A stretch of DNA of 64,000 nt from Piscirickettsia litoralis (lineage in GTDB: Bacteria; Pseudomonadota; Gammaproteobacteria; Piscirickettsiales; Piscirickettsiaceae). Of the stretch, positions 27,225 through 36,911 are shown piece after piece. How positions within the stretch are numbered: position 1 is the stretch's first letter; each line of letters starts with the position of its first letter. Under the pieces are notes generated by a model, which was given only the letters and a program-made list of their open reading frames with translations, had not been told where the DNA came from and ran no database searches. The position numbers and the translations under genes are program-made. The stretch spans positions 1,860,858-1,924,857 of the forward strand of contig NZ_MDTU01000001.1 of the NCBI RefSeq assembly GCF_001720395.1, read 5' to 3'.

Positions 27225-27992
27225 AACGCCATATTTGTTTTCAACTTGTTTAGTGAACTCTTGATCGTTAAGCACAGTCGTTAAAGAGGCGTTAAACTGG
27301 CCGATCATGGCAGCTTTAACGCTTTTTTTAGGAAAGCCAACGCCATATTCAATATTATCAACTTTAAAGGCATAGTGAATATCTTTTAACTTTAATACTT
27401 TTATTAAGTGCTCACCGGTTGCTCTATCTGCTAAAACTGCGTAATTTTTAAAATTATTTTGATTAAAGCGTTTAAAGCTATTTTCAATATTTTGATCGAT
27501 ATAAAGAGTGCTGTTTGGTATTTCTTTACTTAAAATAACCAGTTGGCGCATGAGTTCACCTGGCCCTGTGGTTGCCAAATGAAATTTTTTAAGCGCATGA
27601 TATGAGCGTGTATTTATTGATTGCTTTCGAATAAAAAAACCAAACTCACTTTTAATAATCGGCTTTGAAAACTTTAACCAATTTTTAGAAGATGCATTTT
27701 TTACCATTGGGAATATTCCTGTTGCTTGGTTATTTTGAGTCATAATGACTGAAAAATTCCAAGGAACAAAATGGAAAAAGCAGTCTTGGCGCATTTGTGT
27801 ACAGGTGGCTAGAATAACGTCGTGCATCGGCCCTTGTGGATTATCGGTGCTGCCTGTGCTGTAGGGAGGGAATTGCCCTGTTGTAAAATTTAATAGTTTG
27901 GCTTGTATCGTGCTTGAACAAATTAAATTAAAAATAATCGCTAAATTAATAAAAATATAAACCATGATTAGGGATTTTAATGACTTCATCAT
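27204..27992 (-). CDS. Periplasmic solute-binding-like protein
   Basis: A 262-residue protein resembling the bacterial family 3 substrate-binding proteins. It has a signal peptide (LIMVYIFINLAIIFNLICSSTIQA) and then KLLNFTTGQFPPYS and GPMHDVILATCTQM, typical of the first lobe. TGIFPMVKNASSKNWLKFSKPIIKSEFGFFIRK matches the lobe crossover, and YGVGFPKKS the second lobe. No permease or ATPase gene is adjacent, so it may be an orphan receptor or work with distant subunits. The ligand is unknown; amino acids would be the family default. Confidence 0.7.
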   Translation of the reverse strand: MMKSLKSLIMVYIFINLAIIFNLICSSTIQAKLLNFTTGQFPPYSTGSTDNPQGPMHDVILATCTQMRQDCFFHFVPWNFSVIMTQNNQATGIFPMVKNASSKNWLKFSKPIIKSEFGFFIRKQSINTRSYHALKKFHLATTGPGELMRQLVILSKEIPNSTLYIDQNIENSFKRFNQNNFKNYAVLADRATGEHLIKVLKLKDIHYAFKVDNIEYGVGFPKKSVKAAMIGQFNASLTTVLNDQEFTKQVENKYGVLLARKK

Positions 27993-28121
27993 ATATTTTA
28001 GTGTAATAGCTTATCTTTGATTTTTTCTACTTGTTTTAAAGTATAACGCCTATCGGTTATTTTGACTGGCATGGTTAGTGCATTCTGTTGACAAGCATAA
28101 AGCTTGATTTGGGGCAGTAAG

Positions 28122-28325
28122 ATGTTATTACAAGAGCGTATCGGCCATATTAAAAGTGAAATTCTATGGATTAAGAATACTGAAAATGTGTTAATGGAAG
28201 TGCAAGACTATAAAGATTGGTTGTCAAATAAAGGCTATGAGATTATTGGTACAGAGCCACTGCAAGCGCGTTTAAATCGCGAAGGTAAATCTTATGTTGA
28301 GGTTATTGTTCGTAAAGTAAAATAA
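28122..28325 (+). CDS. Small protein of unknown function upstream of tonB
   Basis: A 67-residue cytoplasmic protein (MLLQERIGHIKSEILWIK...). It starts at ATG 28122 with GGGG seven bases ahead; a TTG six codons upstream is less likely. It is hydrophilic with an N-terminal helix and a beta-rich end (YVEVIVRKVK). The stop is immediately followed by the tonB-like ATG, so the two are one transcription unit. I do not recognise the family. Confidence 0.6.
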   Translation: MLLQERIGHIKSEILWIKNTENVLMEVQDYKDWLSNKGYEIIGTEPLQARLNREGKSYVEVIVRKVK

Positions 28326-29248
28326 ATGTCTTCTGCTTACTCGCAGCGTGTTGCCTCACGTGTTTTGCTCGCTTGTGATAACCAGGTTGCGATACGCTTA
28401 CTTTATGCCTTTTCTATTGCAATTTTTGTTTTTGCCGTATTATTTTTAACAGGGCTAATTGATTTTAAAAGCCAGACGTCTCATACAAAAATTTTAAATG
28501 TGAGTTTAGTGGCTGAACCGATTAACAAACCCGAGCCTGTTAAGCCAGTTAAAGCAGTAAAAGCAATCGCCAAATATAATGCATCAGGAAAAGTAGCCTT
28601 AGCTCCTGGAGATGTTAGCGCCCAAGTCGGCATCGCAATGAAAAAAAGCCTTTTGTTAAGCCAGTCGCTAATAGAACAAATCAAACTCCTTTTGTAAAAA
28701 ATGATCAACCGATTCGCCGTGCAGCCACAGCGCAGAGTCCGGCAGAACGCTTGGCCCATAAACAGGCAGCAGCTCTACCTAAAATGAAAGCTAAACCTTC
28801 ACCTCAGCTTGAATCTGACCCTGTCGTTGAAAAAAAACAGCCTAAGCCCACTCCTTTAAAAAAAGTAGCGCCGGCGCCAGTGAAGCAGGTTCGAGGCTTG
28901 CAGCATAATCTGCCTGTTGCAACGATGAAGGATGAGGACGCGCTTTATTTATTGGCTTGGCGTCACCAGGTTGAAGCTGTCGGCAATCGCTTATATGCAC
29001 GGGCAAGCCATCCAGGGCTTGAGGGCAAGCTACGTTTGCTCGTTGCGGTGAATCCGGAGGGCAGTCTTCGCCATGTGGTTGTTAAACAAAGCTCTGGGAA
29101 TCAAGAGCTTGATGACTTTGCTATTGAAATTGTTGAACGTTCAGCGCCTTTTGCGCCCTTTACTGCCAATATGCGTAAGCATACCAAAGTTCTTGAAATC
29201 ACACGGGTTTGGCGATTTGAGCTCGGGGATAGCCTGAATATGCGATGA
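28326..29248 (+). pseudogene. TonB-family energy transducer, frame broken
   Basis: TonB couples the proton gradient of the inner membrane to outer-membrane receptors. The first frame gives the cytoplasmic start and one membrane helix (LLYAFSIAIFVFAVLFLTGLI, about residues 25-45), then the start of the Lys/Pro-rich arm, and ends at 28697. The second frame continues the arm (KPSPQLESDPVVEKKQPKP) and the C-terminal domain (KLRLLVAVNPEGSLRHVVVK...). One more A in the A7 run at 28641-28647 joins them as MKKKPFVKPVANRT, a 307-residue protein of normal TonB size. As given, the membrane anchor and receptor domain are separate. No exbB/exbD lie nearby. Confidence 0.8.
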
Positions 29249-29295
29249 GCCACCTATACTTTAGGTTAGGCGCTTGGCTGTAGGAGGTGCTGCAC

Positions 29296-29856
29296 TTGAG
29301 CGAAATGATTCTCGTCGATCACTTTCTAGTGGCTATGCCGCATGTTGAGGACCCGAACTTCTATCAGTCGGTGGTCTATGTGTGTGAGCACGGTGAGAAA
29401 GGCACGATGGGGATTATGATCAATAAGCCAATCGGATTAACGCTAGGTGAGCTGTTAAATTATGTTGATATAAGTTGCAAGTCACCTAAAGAAAATCAGC
29501 TAGAAGTGGTCGCTGGTGGGCCGATTCAGCAAGAGAGCGGCTTTATTCTTCATCCAACTGAAGAGGTCTGGCAAACGACTCTACATATTAATGAGCACGT
29601 TGCGGTGACTTCATCACGGGATATTTTAGAAGCGATTGCAATGGGTAAGGGGCCAAAGCATATCTTGCCCGCATTGGGTTATTGTGCTTGGGGAACTGGG
29701 CAGTTGGAGCAAGAGGTGTTGGATAATCTGTGGCTTTGCATTCCAGCGGCGACAGACTTAATCTTTGAATCGCCTTTTCAAGAGCGCTGGCAGGGCGCGG
29801 CTGACTTGATCGGTGTCAATCTAAATGAACTTTCTTCTGATGCAGGACATGCTTAA
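29296..29856 (+). CDS. yqgE: YqgE/AlgH family protein
   Basis: A UPF0301 (YqgE/AlgH) protein of about 186 residues with the family core DHFLVAMPHVEDPNFYQSVVYVCEH, GTMGIMINKPIGLTL, VAGGPIQQESGFILH and ILPALGYCAWGTGQLEQE. The TTG at 29296 is the favoured start, eight bases after TAGGAGG; the GTG inside the Shine-Dalgarno is too close and the next ATG (29305) is far. Adjacent to ruvX, as in most gammaproteobacteria. The biochemical role is not established. Confidence 0.9.
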   Translation: MSEMILVDHFLVAMPHVEDPNFYQSVVYVCEHGEKGTMGIMINKPIGLTLGELLNYVDISCKSPKENQLEVVAGGPIQQESGFILHPTEEVWQTTLHINEHVAVTSSRDILEAIAMGKGPKHILPALGYCAWGTGQLEQEVLDNLWLCIPAATDLIFESPFQERWQGAADLIGVNLNELSSDAGHA

Positions 29857-29906
29857 CCTGGTATGATACAGCTTTGAGTGTTTAAAGAAGCATCAGAGGT
29901 GTTATT

Positions 29907-30308
29907 TTGGCAGCAGCACAGACAGTTTTGGGTTTTGATTTTGGTATGAAGCGCTTAGGTGTGGCTGTGGGCAATACACTATTACAAAGTGCCAATCCAT
30001 TGACTGCATTAAAAACACGTGACGGAATTCCGACTTGGGGCGAAATTGCAGCCTTAATCGAGGAATGGCAGCCTACCTGCTTGATTGTTGGTCGCCCTTT
30101 GCATATGAATGGTGAAATGATAGACCCGGTCAGCTATGCTGCTCGTAAATTTTCTAATCGCCTCCATGAACGCTTTAAAATACCAGTGATACAAGTTGAT
30201 GAGCGCTTATCATCAATAGAAGCAAAGTCACGCTTGCAGCGTGAAGATAAGCTGGACTCTATGGCGGCAGTGGTGATTATTGAGACTTGGATGCATGAGC
30301 AAGAATAA
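29907..30308 (+). CDS. yqgF: YqgF/RuvX pre-16S rRNA nuclease
   Basis: A 133-residue RNase H-fold nuclease, known for processing the 16S rRNA precursor and once called a Holliday-junction resolvase homologue. Motifs: VLGFDFGMKRLGVAVGN with the first acidic residue, LIVGRPLHMNGEM, and VDERLSSIEAKSRL. TTG start preceded by AGAGGTG. The next gene starts inside its last codons. Confidence 0.92.
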   Translation: MAAAQTVLGFDFGMKRLGVAVGNTLLQSANPLTALKTRDGIPTWGEIAALIEEWQPTCLIVGRPLHMNGEMIDPVSYAARKFSNRLHERFKIPVIQVDERLSSIEAKSRLQREDKLDSMAAVVIIETWMHEQE

Positions 30309-31002
30309 TTTAATAACAAGGCTTCAGGCAAAAGTTTTAGCAAGTAAACTGGTCTGTCCAGGCTATTTAACAGTGCGTCTATTGTTTGATACTGCCCAAT
30401 TGGGTTTGTCTGCTGGTTTATTGAAATATAATAACTATAATGGCGTTTTATTAAATATTTCAGAGGATAGTTTAAGAGCGGATGTACTATTTTCTGGACT
30501 TGCTGCTGTTAATATTCACCCAGGATTAGAGCTAGAGTTAGCTTGCTATAGCTTAACACTGCGAGAATCATCGCCTGATTTAATCTTAATTCCTAAAAAT
30601 AGTTTGATCGTTGGCTTGGCTAGCGTATTGCTCCAAGCGGATAGTTCCTTATGCAAAAATAGTTTATTTTTGTTTGAATGTGATGAATTACCCTTATCGA
30701 TTCGTCCTTCTTTGCGTGTTATTGAAAATTTGCCTAATGAGGTGATTGGTAATTTTCAGCTTTTAGAAGATCATGGAATTGCTGCGCGTATTGCCAGTGA
30801 AAAGGGGAATATCGGTTGCTATGAAGGTGATTTATTAAACATGCTTAATGATTATTTATCGTCTTATTTTAGATTTTATCCAAATAAAAAATTATCAATT
30901 ATGGTTTTTCCTGGTTTATCTACAGAATCAAAGCATCAATTAAAATCATTAGAGTTGGATTTAGAATTAGCTGTGGAGTATGTAAATGATGAATATTGCT
31001 GA
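30295..31002 (+). CDS. Protein of unknown function, possible reductase-like fold
   Basis: A 235-residue protein starting at ATG 30295 inside ruvX and ending inside yggS, so it belongs to a tightly packed operon. I cannot assign it firmly. The stretch PNEVIGNFQLLEDHGIAARIASEKGNIGCYEGDLLNML resembles the C-terminal half of ferredoxin-NADP-reductase-like domains, and SLIVGLASVLLQAD could be a degenerate nucleotide loop. Typical FAD or Cys motifs are missing. No signal peptide. Either a degenerate flavin reductase relative or a new family. Confidence 0.55.
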   Translation: MSKNNLITRLQAKVLASKLVCPGYLTVRLLFDTAQLGLSAGLLKYNNYNGVLLNISEDSLRADVLFSGLAAVNIHPGLELELACYSLTLRESSPDLILIPKNSLIVGLASVLLQADSSLCKNSLFLFECDELPLSIRPSLRVIENLPNEVIGNFQLLEDHGIAARIASEKGNIGCYEGDLLNMLNDYLSSYFRFYPNKKLSIMVFPGLSTESKHQLKSLELDLELAVEYVNDEYC

Positions 31003-31681
31003 TAATTTAGCGGGTATTCATAAGCGTATAGAATTAGCAATGAGAAAAGCAGGGCGGATGGATCGACCAAAGCTAATTGCGGTCAGTAAAACCAAGCCTG
31101 TTGAGATGGTGAATGAGGCTTTGAGTGCGGGTCAGTATGATTTTGGTGAGAATTATCTGCAAGATGCACTAGTAAAAATAGATCAGTTATCTAAAAGCAA
31201 TAATAAAAATAAAAAAATAATATGGCATTTTATAGGTCCATTGCAGAGTAATAAAGCCAGCCAAGTCGCTGAGAAGTTTGATTGGTTACATACTTTGGAT
31301 CGGCTTAAAATTGCTCAGCGTTTAAATGATCACAGACCAGAGCACCTAGCACCTTTAAAGGTATGTATTCAGGTGAATTTAGCCAATGAGAGTACAAAAT
31401 CAGGGATACATCCGACAAAATGTTTAGAGTTTGCCGAGAAAATAATGTTAATGCCAAGACTGTCTTTACAAGGCTTAATGGCGATTCCAAAACGATTAAC
31501 AAGCTTTGACGGGCAGTATGAACAGTTTATGCAATTAAGGCAATTACGTGATGATTTAACAAGGCAAGGTGTAGGTGTTCCTGAGTTATCTATGGGGATG
31601 TCACAAGATTTAGAAGCAGCTGTGTGTGCTGGAGCAACTATGTTAAGAATTGGCACTGATATTTTTGGTGCTCGTAATTGA
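30986..31681 (+). CDS. yggS: Pyridoxal phosphate homeostasis protein
   Basis: A 231-residue YggS/PLPBP protein, a PLP-binding TIM barrel that buffers free PLP and affects amino-acid pools. Signature: LIAVSKTKPVEMVNEAL with the PLP lysine, YDFGENYLQDALVKI, WHFIGPLQSNKA and LSMGMSQDLEAAVCAGATMLRIGTDIFG. ATG with GGAG eight bases upstream, overlapping the preceding gene. It precedes proC, a classic pairing. Confidence 0.95.
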   Translation: MMNIADNLAGIHKRIELAMRKAGRMDRPKLIAVSKTKPVEMVNEALSAGQYDFGENYLQDALVKIDQLSKSNNKNKKIIWHFIGPLQSNKASQVAEKFDWLHTLDRLKIAQRLNDHRPEHLAPLKVCIQVNLANESTKSGIHPTKCLEFAEKIMLMPRLSLQGLMAIPKRLTSFDGQYEQFMQLRQLRDDLTRQGVGVPELSMGMSQDLEAAVCAGATMLRIGTDIFGARN

Positions 31682-31691
31682 GGAGAGAACA

Positions 31692-32519
31692 ATGCAAAAG
31701 ATGATTGGGTTTATTGGTGGCGGTAATATGACGCGCAGCTTGGTTGCAGGTTTGATTGCTGATGGTTATCCGGCTAAAAATATTTGGGTGGCAGATCGTA
31801 ATGTTGATAAATGCGAATTATTAATAGAGCAGTTTGCTATTCACGCGGTAACTGGTATTAATCAAGTGATTGACCAAGTAGAAATAGTTGTATTATCAGT
31901 TAAACCACAAGGGTTAAAAGTTGTTGTTAAAGAATATGCGGAATTAATCCGGCAAAAAGAAAGTTTAGTGGTTTCTGTAGCAACAGGGATCCCCATGCAG
32001 GCTTTACAAAGCTGGTTCGGGGCGCAAGTGCCGGTGATTCGAGCGATGCCAAATACACCAGCATTGATCCGCAGTGGTGTAACAGGCTTATATGCCGGTG
32101 AAAATATCACCGAGCAGCAGCGTGAAGATGCTGAATCACTCATGCGTGCGGTGGGTCTAGCGGTTTGGGTGAGCTCAGAAGCTGAGTTTGATGCTTTGCT
32201 TTCATTATCAGGCTGTGGGCCGGCTTATATTTTTTTAGTGATAGAGGCAATGGCAAAAGCTGGGGTTAAAATAGGTTTAGAAGAAAAGTCGGCGAATTTG
32301 TTGGCAATACAAACAACTTTAGGGGCGGCACGCATGGCCTTAGAAAGTGATGAGGGTGTAGATCGTTTACGCCAGCGTGTGATGAGTAAAGGCGGGGCAA
32401 CAGCTGAGGGAGTGAAAGTGCTAGAGCAAGAAGGTATTGCTAAAATGTTTGAAAATACTCTACGCGCAGCTAAAGAGCGCGTTCAGCAAATAAGTTTTGA
32501 GTTTGGCCAGGAAAGTTAA
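31692..32519 (+). CDS. proC: Pyrroline-5-carboxylate reductase
   Basis: Last step of proline synthesis, NAD(P)H-dependent. 275 residues with the Rossmann start MIGFIGGGNMTRSLVAGL, VVLSVKPQGL, VIRAMPNTPALIRSGVTGL and the C-terminal SGCGPAYIFLVIEAMAKAG...RQRVMSKGGATAEGVKVLE. The ATG at 31692 follows GGAGAGAAC and lies ten bases after yggS; the longer frame upstream overlaps yggS and is not needed. Confidence 0.95.
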   Translation: MQKMIGFIGGGNMTRSLVAGLIADGYPAKNIWVADRNVDKCELLIEQFAIHAVTGINQVIDQVEIVVLSVKPQGLKVVVKEYAELIRQKESLVVSVATGIPMQALQSWFGAQVPVIRAMPNTPALIRSGVTGLYAGENITEQQREDAESLMRAVGLAVWVSSEAEFDALLSLSGCGPAYIFLVIEAMAKAGVKIGLEEKSANLLAIQTTLGAARMALESDEGVDRLRQRVMSKGGATAEGVKVLEQEGIAKMFENTLRAAKERVQQISFEFGQES

Positions 32520-32546
32520 AAATAGCGACTTTTGTCGCTATTTTTT
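32519..32546 (+). terminator. Rho-independent terminator after proC
   Basis: AAATAGCGAC-TTTT-GTCGCTATTTTTT: a ten-base stem with T4 loop and T-run. Its symmetry lets it serve the convergent permease gene as well. Confidence 0.85.
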
Positions 32547-32576
32547 ATCTTAAAGACTATTTAATAGTTGACATGA

Positions 32577-33791
32577 TTAGCTACCAAATTGGGCGAGCAT
32601 GCCAAGGTCACTACCAACTTGGATAACACAAATAACCAGGTAGTAAGCGAGTAAAATAATAAAGAGCGCTGACCCTCCAGCAACTTTATAAGCACCACTT
32701 TTTCCAGTTGCACGTAAGCGCCATGCACTGAGTACAGGGACTGCTAAGGTAATAGCAAAGACAATCGCGGCATTGGATAAAGCTAAAATAAAGCCGTTGG
32801 GGTAGAATAAGGCGAAAGCCAGTGGAGGCAAGAAAGCCATTAATGCGGTTTGGCTACGGCCTTTGGTGGTATTAGGACGCTTGGTCGCATCAGCGATAAA
32901 ATCAAATAAAGCTAATGAAACACCTAGAAATGATGTTGTCACCGCAATATCAGAAAAGGCATTGGCAGCGAGTGTTGTGAGTTTGCTGTTAAGTACATGA
33001 TCAAAAGTGATCATCATCTCGCCCACTGAGCCGTGTTGGCTTAATATATTAAAGAAGCTGTTAGCGCCGGTGCGTGGAATGATGCCTAGCGTTGAAATTT
33101 CCCAAACAAGATAAATGATTAAAGGCAAAGTACCGCCAATCAGAATAATGCGGCGGCAGCGTTTAGGGTCTAAATTGTTATAAGATGCAATTGATGGGAT
33201 GACTGGATGAAATCCAAAAGAAGTGAAGAAGATTGGAATCGCATAAAGCAAGTAATGTGAGTTTCCTGCACCAAAGAGTTGCTCAATGTTGACATGGGGG
33301 GCGAACAGGCTGAGTAAGAGGATAAAGGCAATACCTTTTAAGCTAAATAATATGGTGTTGACTCGATCAACAGCGCGTGTGCTATACCAAACAATGCCAC
33401 CGAGGACGATTAAAAATAAGCACGCGCTTAAGTGGGGTGAGACATGAATACCTGCCGCTTGGCTTAAGGCGGCAACAATCAGTGATGAACCTCCGGAAAT
33501 ATAGGCAGCATCTAAGGCGTAGAGTAACATTAGCATAGAAACCCACATGGCAATTTGCCCAGGCAAGCCTAAGGTTAAGCGTGCAATCGTGCTGAAGTTT
33601 GTCCCTTTAGGAAAGGCGAGCACTGCCTCGAGTAAGACTAAAGCTGAGGCGAGTAAACCAAGCCATATGATGGCGAGCGTAATAATAGAGTTGCTAAAGC
33701 CAGGTCCTGCTGAAGCGAGAGGGAGGGCAAGCATACCACCACCGATTGCAGTGCCGGCAATGATTAAAATGCTCCCGAGTGTATTTTTCAT
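32577..33791 (-). CDS. Aromatic amino-acid permease (HAAAP family)
   Basis: A 404-residue inner-membrane transporter of the hydroxy/aromatic amino acid permease family (TyrP, Mtr, TnaB type), with about eleven helices. The start GSILIIAGTAIGGGMLALPLASAG is the diagnostic first helix; LFGAGNSHYLLYAIPIFFTSFGFHPVIPS is the central conserved block. It imports tyrosine, tryptophan or similar with protons; the exact substrate cannot be told. Monocistronic, sharing a terminator with proC. Confidence 0.9.
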   Translation of the reverse strand: MKNTLGSILIIAGTAIGGGMLALPLASAGPGFSNSIITLAIIWLGLLASALVLLEAVLAFPKGTNFSTIARLTLGLPGQIAMWVSMLMLLYALDAAYISGGSSLIVAALSQAAGIHVSPHLSACLFLIVLGGIVWYSTRAVDRVNTILFSLKGIAFILLLSLFAPHVNIEQLFGAGNSHYLLYAIPIFFTSFGFHPVIPSIASYNNLDPKRCRRIILIGGTLPLIIYLVWEISTLGIIPRTGANSFFNILSQHGSVGEMMITFDHVLNSKLTTLAANAFSDIAVTTSFLGVSLALFDFIADATKRPNTTKGRSQTALMAFLPPLAFALFYPNGFILALSNAAIVFAITLAVPVLSAWRLRATGKSGAYKVAGGSALFIILLAYYLVICVIQVGSDLGMLAQFGS

Positions 33792-34045
33792 GGTGAACTA
33801 CCTGATTTATTAATAAATTTATTAACTGAATAGATGTTGGTGATGAAGTGGAGAGCAGCTTACATCCCCGCAGGGAAACGGCGATAATCAAGATAACTGT
33901 ATTTGAGGCTGAGCACTGAATATGACATAAGGTTTTGAGCTAAATCTAATCTATAAATATAAGAGCTTTTTCGAAGTTAACAAAATCTATTGTACTTGTC
34001 TAGCATTATATTGTGGTCGAGGTATGCCGTCTTGTCGACATCAGG

Positions 34046-34051
34046 TATAAT
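34046..34051 (+). promoter_or_regulatory. Putative -10 of the hemE operon
   Basis: A consensus TATAAT 31 bases upstream of hemE. The -35 region is weak. The 290-base gap between the permease gene and hemE holds nothing else I can identify. Confidence 0.4.
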
Positions 34052-34082
34052 TGTGCGGTAAACCAGATGGGGATAAGAAACA

Positions 34083-35138
34083 ATGTTGCAAAATGACTTA
34101 TTAATTCGCACACTACAAAAGAAACCGGTAGAGCGAACGCCAGTTTGGTTGATGCGCCAAGCGGGTCGTTATTTGCCCGAGTATCGGCAGGTACGTGAGC
34201 AAGCAGGCCACTTTATGGCATTATGCCAAGATGCCGAAAAGGCATGTGAAGTCACTTTGCAGCCCATCGATCGTTTTGGTTTGGATGCTGCGATTTTATT
34301 TTCGGATATTTTAACGATTCCCGATGCGATGGGCTTGGGGCTAAAATTTGTCGGCGGTGAAGGCCCTGTCTTTGAACGACCGATTCGTTGTGCGGCCGAT
34401 GTTGAAAAGCTAGTGGTTCCTGACCCTGAGGATAGCCTGGCCTATGTGATGAATGCGGTACGGTTAATCCGTCAAGAATTGCATGGGCGTGTACCTTTAA
34501 TCGGTTTTTCCGGGAGTCCGTGGACACTGGCGAGCTATATGGTTGAAGGTTCAGGCAGCAAAACTTTTAGTATTGTGCGTAGAATGCGCTATCAAGATCC
34601 AGTTTTAATGCATAAGTTATTGAAAATTTTAAGTGCATCGGTCACTGAGTATCTAAAAGCACAGATCAGTGCGGGTGCACAAGTGGTGATGATTTTTGAT
34701 ACTTGGGCCAGTTTGCTGTCTCCACAAGACTATTTAGAATTTTCACTGCCATATATGGCAGAAACAGTAAGAGAATTAAAGCGTTTTAATGCTGAAGTCC
34801 CCGTTGTTTTATTTTCTAAAAACAGTGGTAAATGCCTAAAAGAGATTGCAGAGAGCGGCTGTGCAGGCATCGGTTTAGATTGGACAACAAGCTTGCAAGA
34901 AGCACGTTGTCAGGTGGGTGAAAAAGTGGCCTTACAAGGGAATATTGATCCGGCAGTTTTATATGGTACTGCTGATGTGATCAATAGCGAGGTTGAGCGA
35001 GTGTTGGGTGAATTTGGTCAAGGGTCGGGGCATGTCTTTAATTTAGGGCATGGCATTTACCCTGATATCGACCCAGAGAATGTTAAAGTATTAGTGAATG
35101 CGGTTAAAAATTTAAGCCCAAAATACCATAATAAATAA
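34083..35138 (+). CDS. hemE: Uroporphyrinogen decarboxylase
   Basis: Converts uroporphyrinogen III to coproporphyrinogen III in heme synthesis. 351 residues with the family signatures [35 protein letters not shown] with the essential Asp, [15 protein letters not shown], and [12 protein letters not shown] with [17 protein letters not shown] start. First of a run of genes (maeA, HAD, gloB) with short gaps. Confidence 0.96.
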   Translation: MLQNDLLIRTLQKKPVERTPVWLMRQAGRYLPEYRQVREQAGHFMALCQDAEKACEVTLQPIDRFGLDAAILFSDILTIPDAMGLGLKFVGGEGPVFERPIRCAADVEKLVVPDPEDSLAYVMNAVRLIRQELHGRVPLIGFSGSPWTLASYMVEGSGSKTFSIVRRMRYQDPVLMHKLLKILSASVTEYLKAQISAGAQVVMIFDTWASLLSPQDYLEFSLPYMAETVRELKRFNAEVPVVLFSKNSGKCLKEIAESGCAGIGLDWTTSLQEARCQVGEKVALQGNIDPAVLYGTADVINSEVERVLGEFGQGSGHVFNLGHGIYPDIDPENVKVLVNAVKNLSPKYHNK

Positions 35139-35161
35139 TTAATCAAATAAAGGATCAGCTG

Positions 35162-36887
35162 ATGAAAGAGAATGCGCGATTTGGCCATTTTACCGATGAA
35201 AAAACTGGTGAAAATTATATTAAGACATCGATCAAAGGAAAGTCGTTATTAACAATGCCACAGCTCAATAAAGGGACGGCATTTACCGAAGAAGAGCGAA
35301 AAGCATTTGGCTTATGTGGAAAGTTACCGCAACGGGTAGAAACAATTGACGAGCAAGTTGAGCGTTGTTATTTGCAGTTTCAGCGTTTTGGAACAGCACT
35401 TGAAAAGAGTATTTACTTAAGAAATCTCCATGAAATTAGTGAAACTTTATTTTATAAATTGGTCAGCCAGCATATGCACAGTATGTTGCCGGTGATTTAC
35501 ACGCCAACTGTGGGAGATGCTGTAGAGGAATATAGCCGTGAGTTTCGTCGTCCTCGTGGCCTGTTTATTAGCTATGAAGATCGCCACCGTATTGAAGAAA
35601 TTTTAGATAATCGCACTAATCCGGAAGTCGATCTTGTTGTTGTTAGTGATGCAGAAGGAATTCTAGGAATTGGTGATCAGGGAATTGGCGGTATAGAAAT
35701 TCCAGTCGCAAAACTAATGGTTTATACCTTATGTGGAGGCTTTCATCCAAGTCGAGGCGTACCAATTTATTTAGATTGCGGCACCAATAATCGTGCGCTT
35801 TTGGATGATCCTTTTTATTTGGGTTGGCGTCATGAGCGTTTAACACGTAAACAATATGATGAGTTTGTCGGCTTATTTGTTGAAGCAATACGCAAAAAGT
35901 TTCCAAAAGCAATTTTTGCATTGGGAAGACTTTGGTCGTGATAATGCGCGTCGTAATTTAGAGCGTTATCGTCAGGAAATTTGCACGTTTAATGATGATA
36001 TGCAAGGCACGGGGGTCGTGACTCTAGCCGCATTATTGGCCGCAGTAAAAGCCTCAGGGACTGATTTTGTCGATCACCGTGTTGTTATTTTTGGTGCTGG
36101 GACCGCAGGTGCCGGAATTGCTGATCAAATTTGTGATGCGATGTGCCATTATGGCTTAAGCCGAGAAGAGGCGTATAAACGCTTTTGGTTGATTGATCGT
36201 AGTGGGTTATTGCTTGAAGACAGTGAAGGCTTACAGGATTTCCAAGCGCCTTATGCACGGACCAACCAGGATGTGATGGGTTGGACAGGTCAAGCGAGTG
36301 CGGCTGGAATTGGTTTGGCTGAAGTGGTTGCAAAGGTGAAGCCGACGATTTTAATAGGAAGCTCAACTGTGGGTCGGGCGTTTTCTAAGGAAATTGTCCA
36401 GGATATGGCTGCTAATGTTGCGCGCCCAATTATATTTCCGTTATCTAACCCAACGGCACGTGCTGAAGCTCATCCACGCGACTTACTAGAATGGACCGAG
36501 GGTAAGGCTCTTGTTGCAACCGGCAGTCCGTTTAGTCGTGTCCACTTTAATGATAAATTAGTGCGTATTGCTCAATGTAATAATGCGTTTGTATTCCCAG
36601 GTATTGGCATGGGTGTTATTGCGGCAGGTGCCTCATGTTTGACTGATGAGATGTTGTGGGCGGCAACTGAGGTATTAAGTGAGCTAGCCCCTGTGCATGC
36701 TGACCCAGAAGCGGCATTGTTGCCAGAGTTACGTGAAGCGCGTGCGGTAAGTCGTGAGATTGCCATTGCTGTGATTAAGGTGGCTCAACAAGAAGGTGTT
36801 GCTGCACATACAGATGATCCTGCCAAGCTATATGATAATTTAGTGTGGGAGCCACAGTATTTACCTTATCGTTACAGCAAGAAATAA
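35162..36887 (+). pseudogene. maeA: NAD-type malic enzyme, frame broken in the middle
   Basis: Oxidative decarboxylation of malate to pyruvate with NAD+. The N-terminal frame (35162-35941) has VIYTPTVGDAVEEYSREFRR, VSDAEGILGIGDQGIGGIEIPVAK and the malate/metal side to FPKA. The second frame carries FLHWEDFGRDNARRNLERYR, FNDDMQGTGVVTLAALLAA, the nucleotide site VVIFGAGTAGAGIAD and PLSNPTARAEAHP. One base fewer around 35904-35912 fuses them in the middle of the FPKxFLHWEDFG motif, giving 574 residues, normal for the family. As given the active site is split, so no active enzyme is expected unless the frame is restored. Confidence 0.88.
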
Positions 36888-36911
36888 TAGCGAAGTACTT
36901 TCAAAGAGGAT

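Noticed and set aside
36085-36366. Minus-strand frame inside maeA
   Set aside because: It lies antisense to the nucleotide-binding domain of malic enzyme and shows no protein features.
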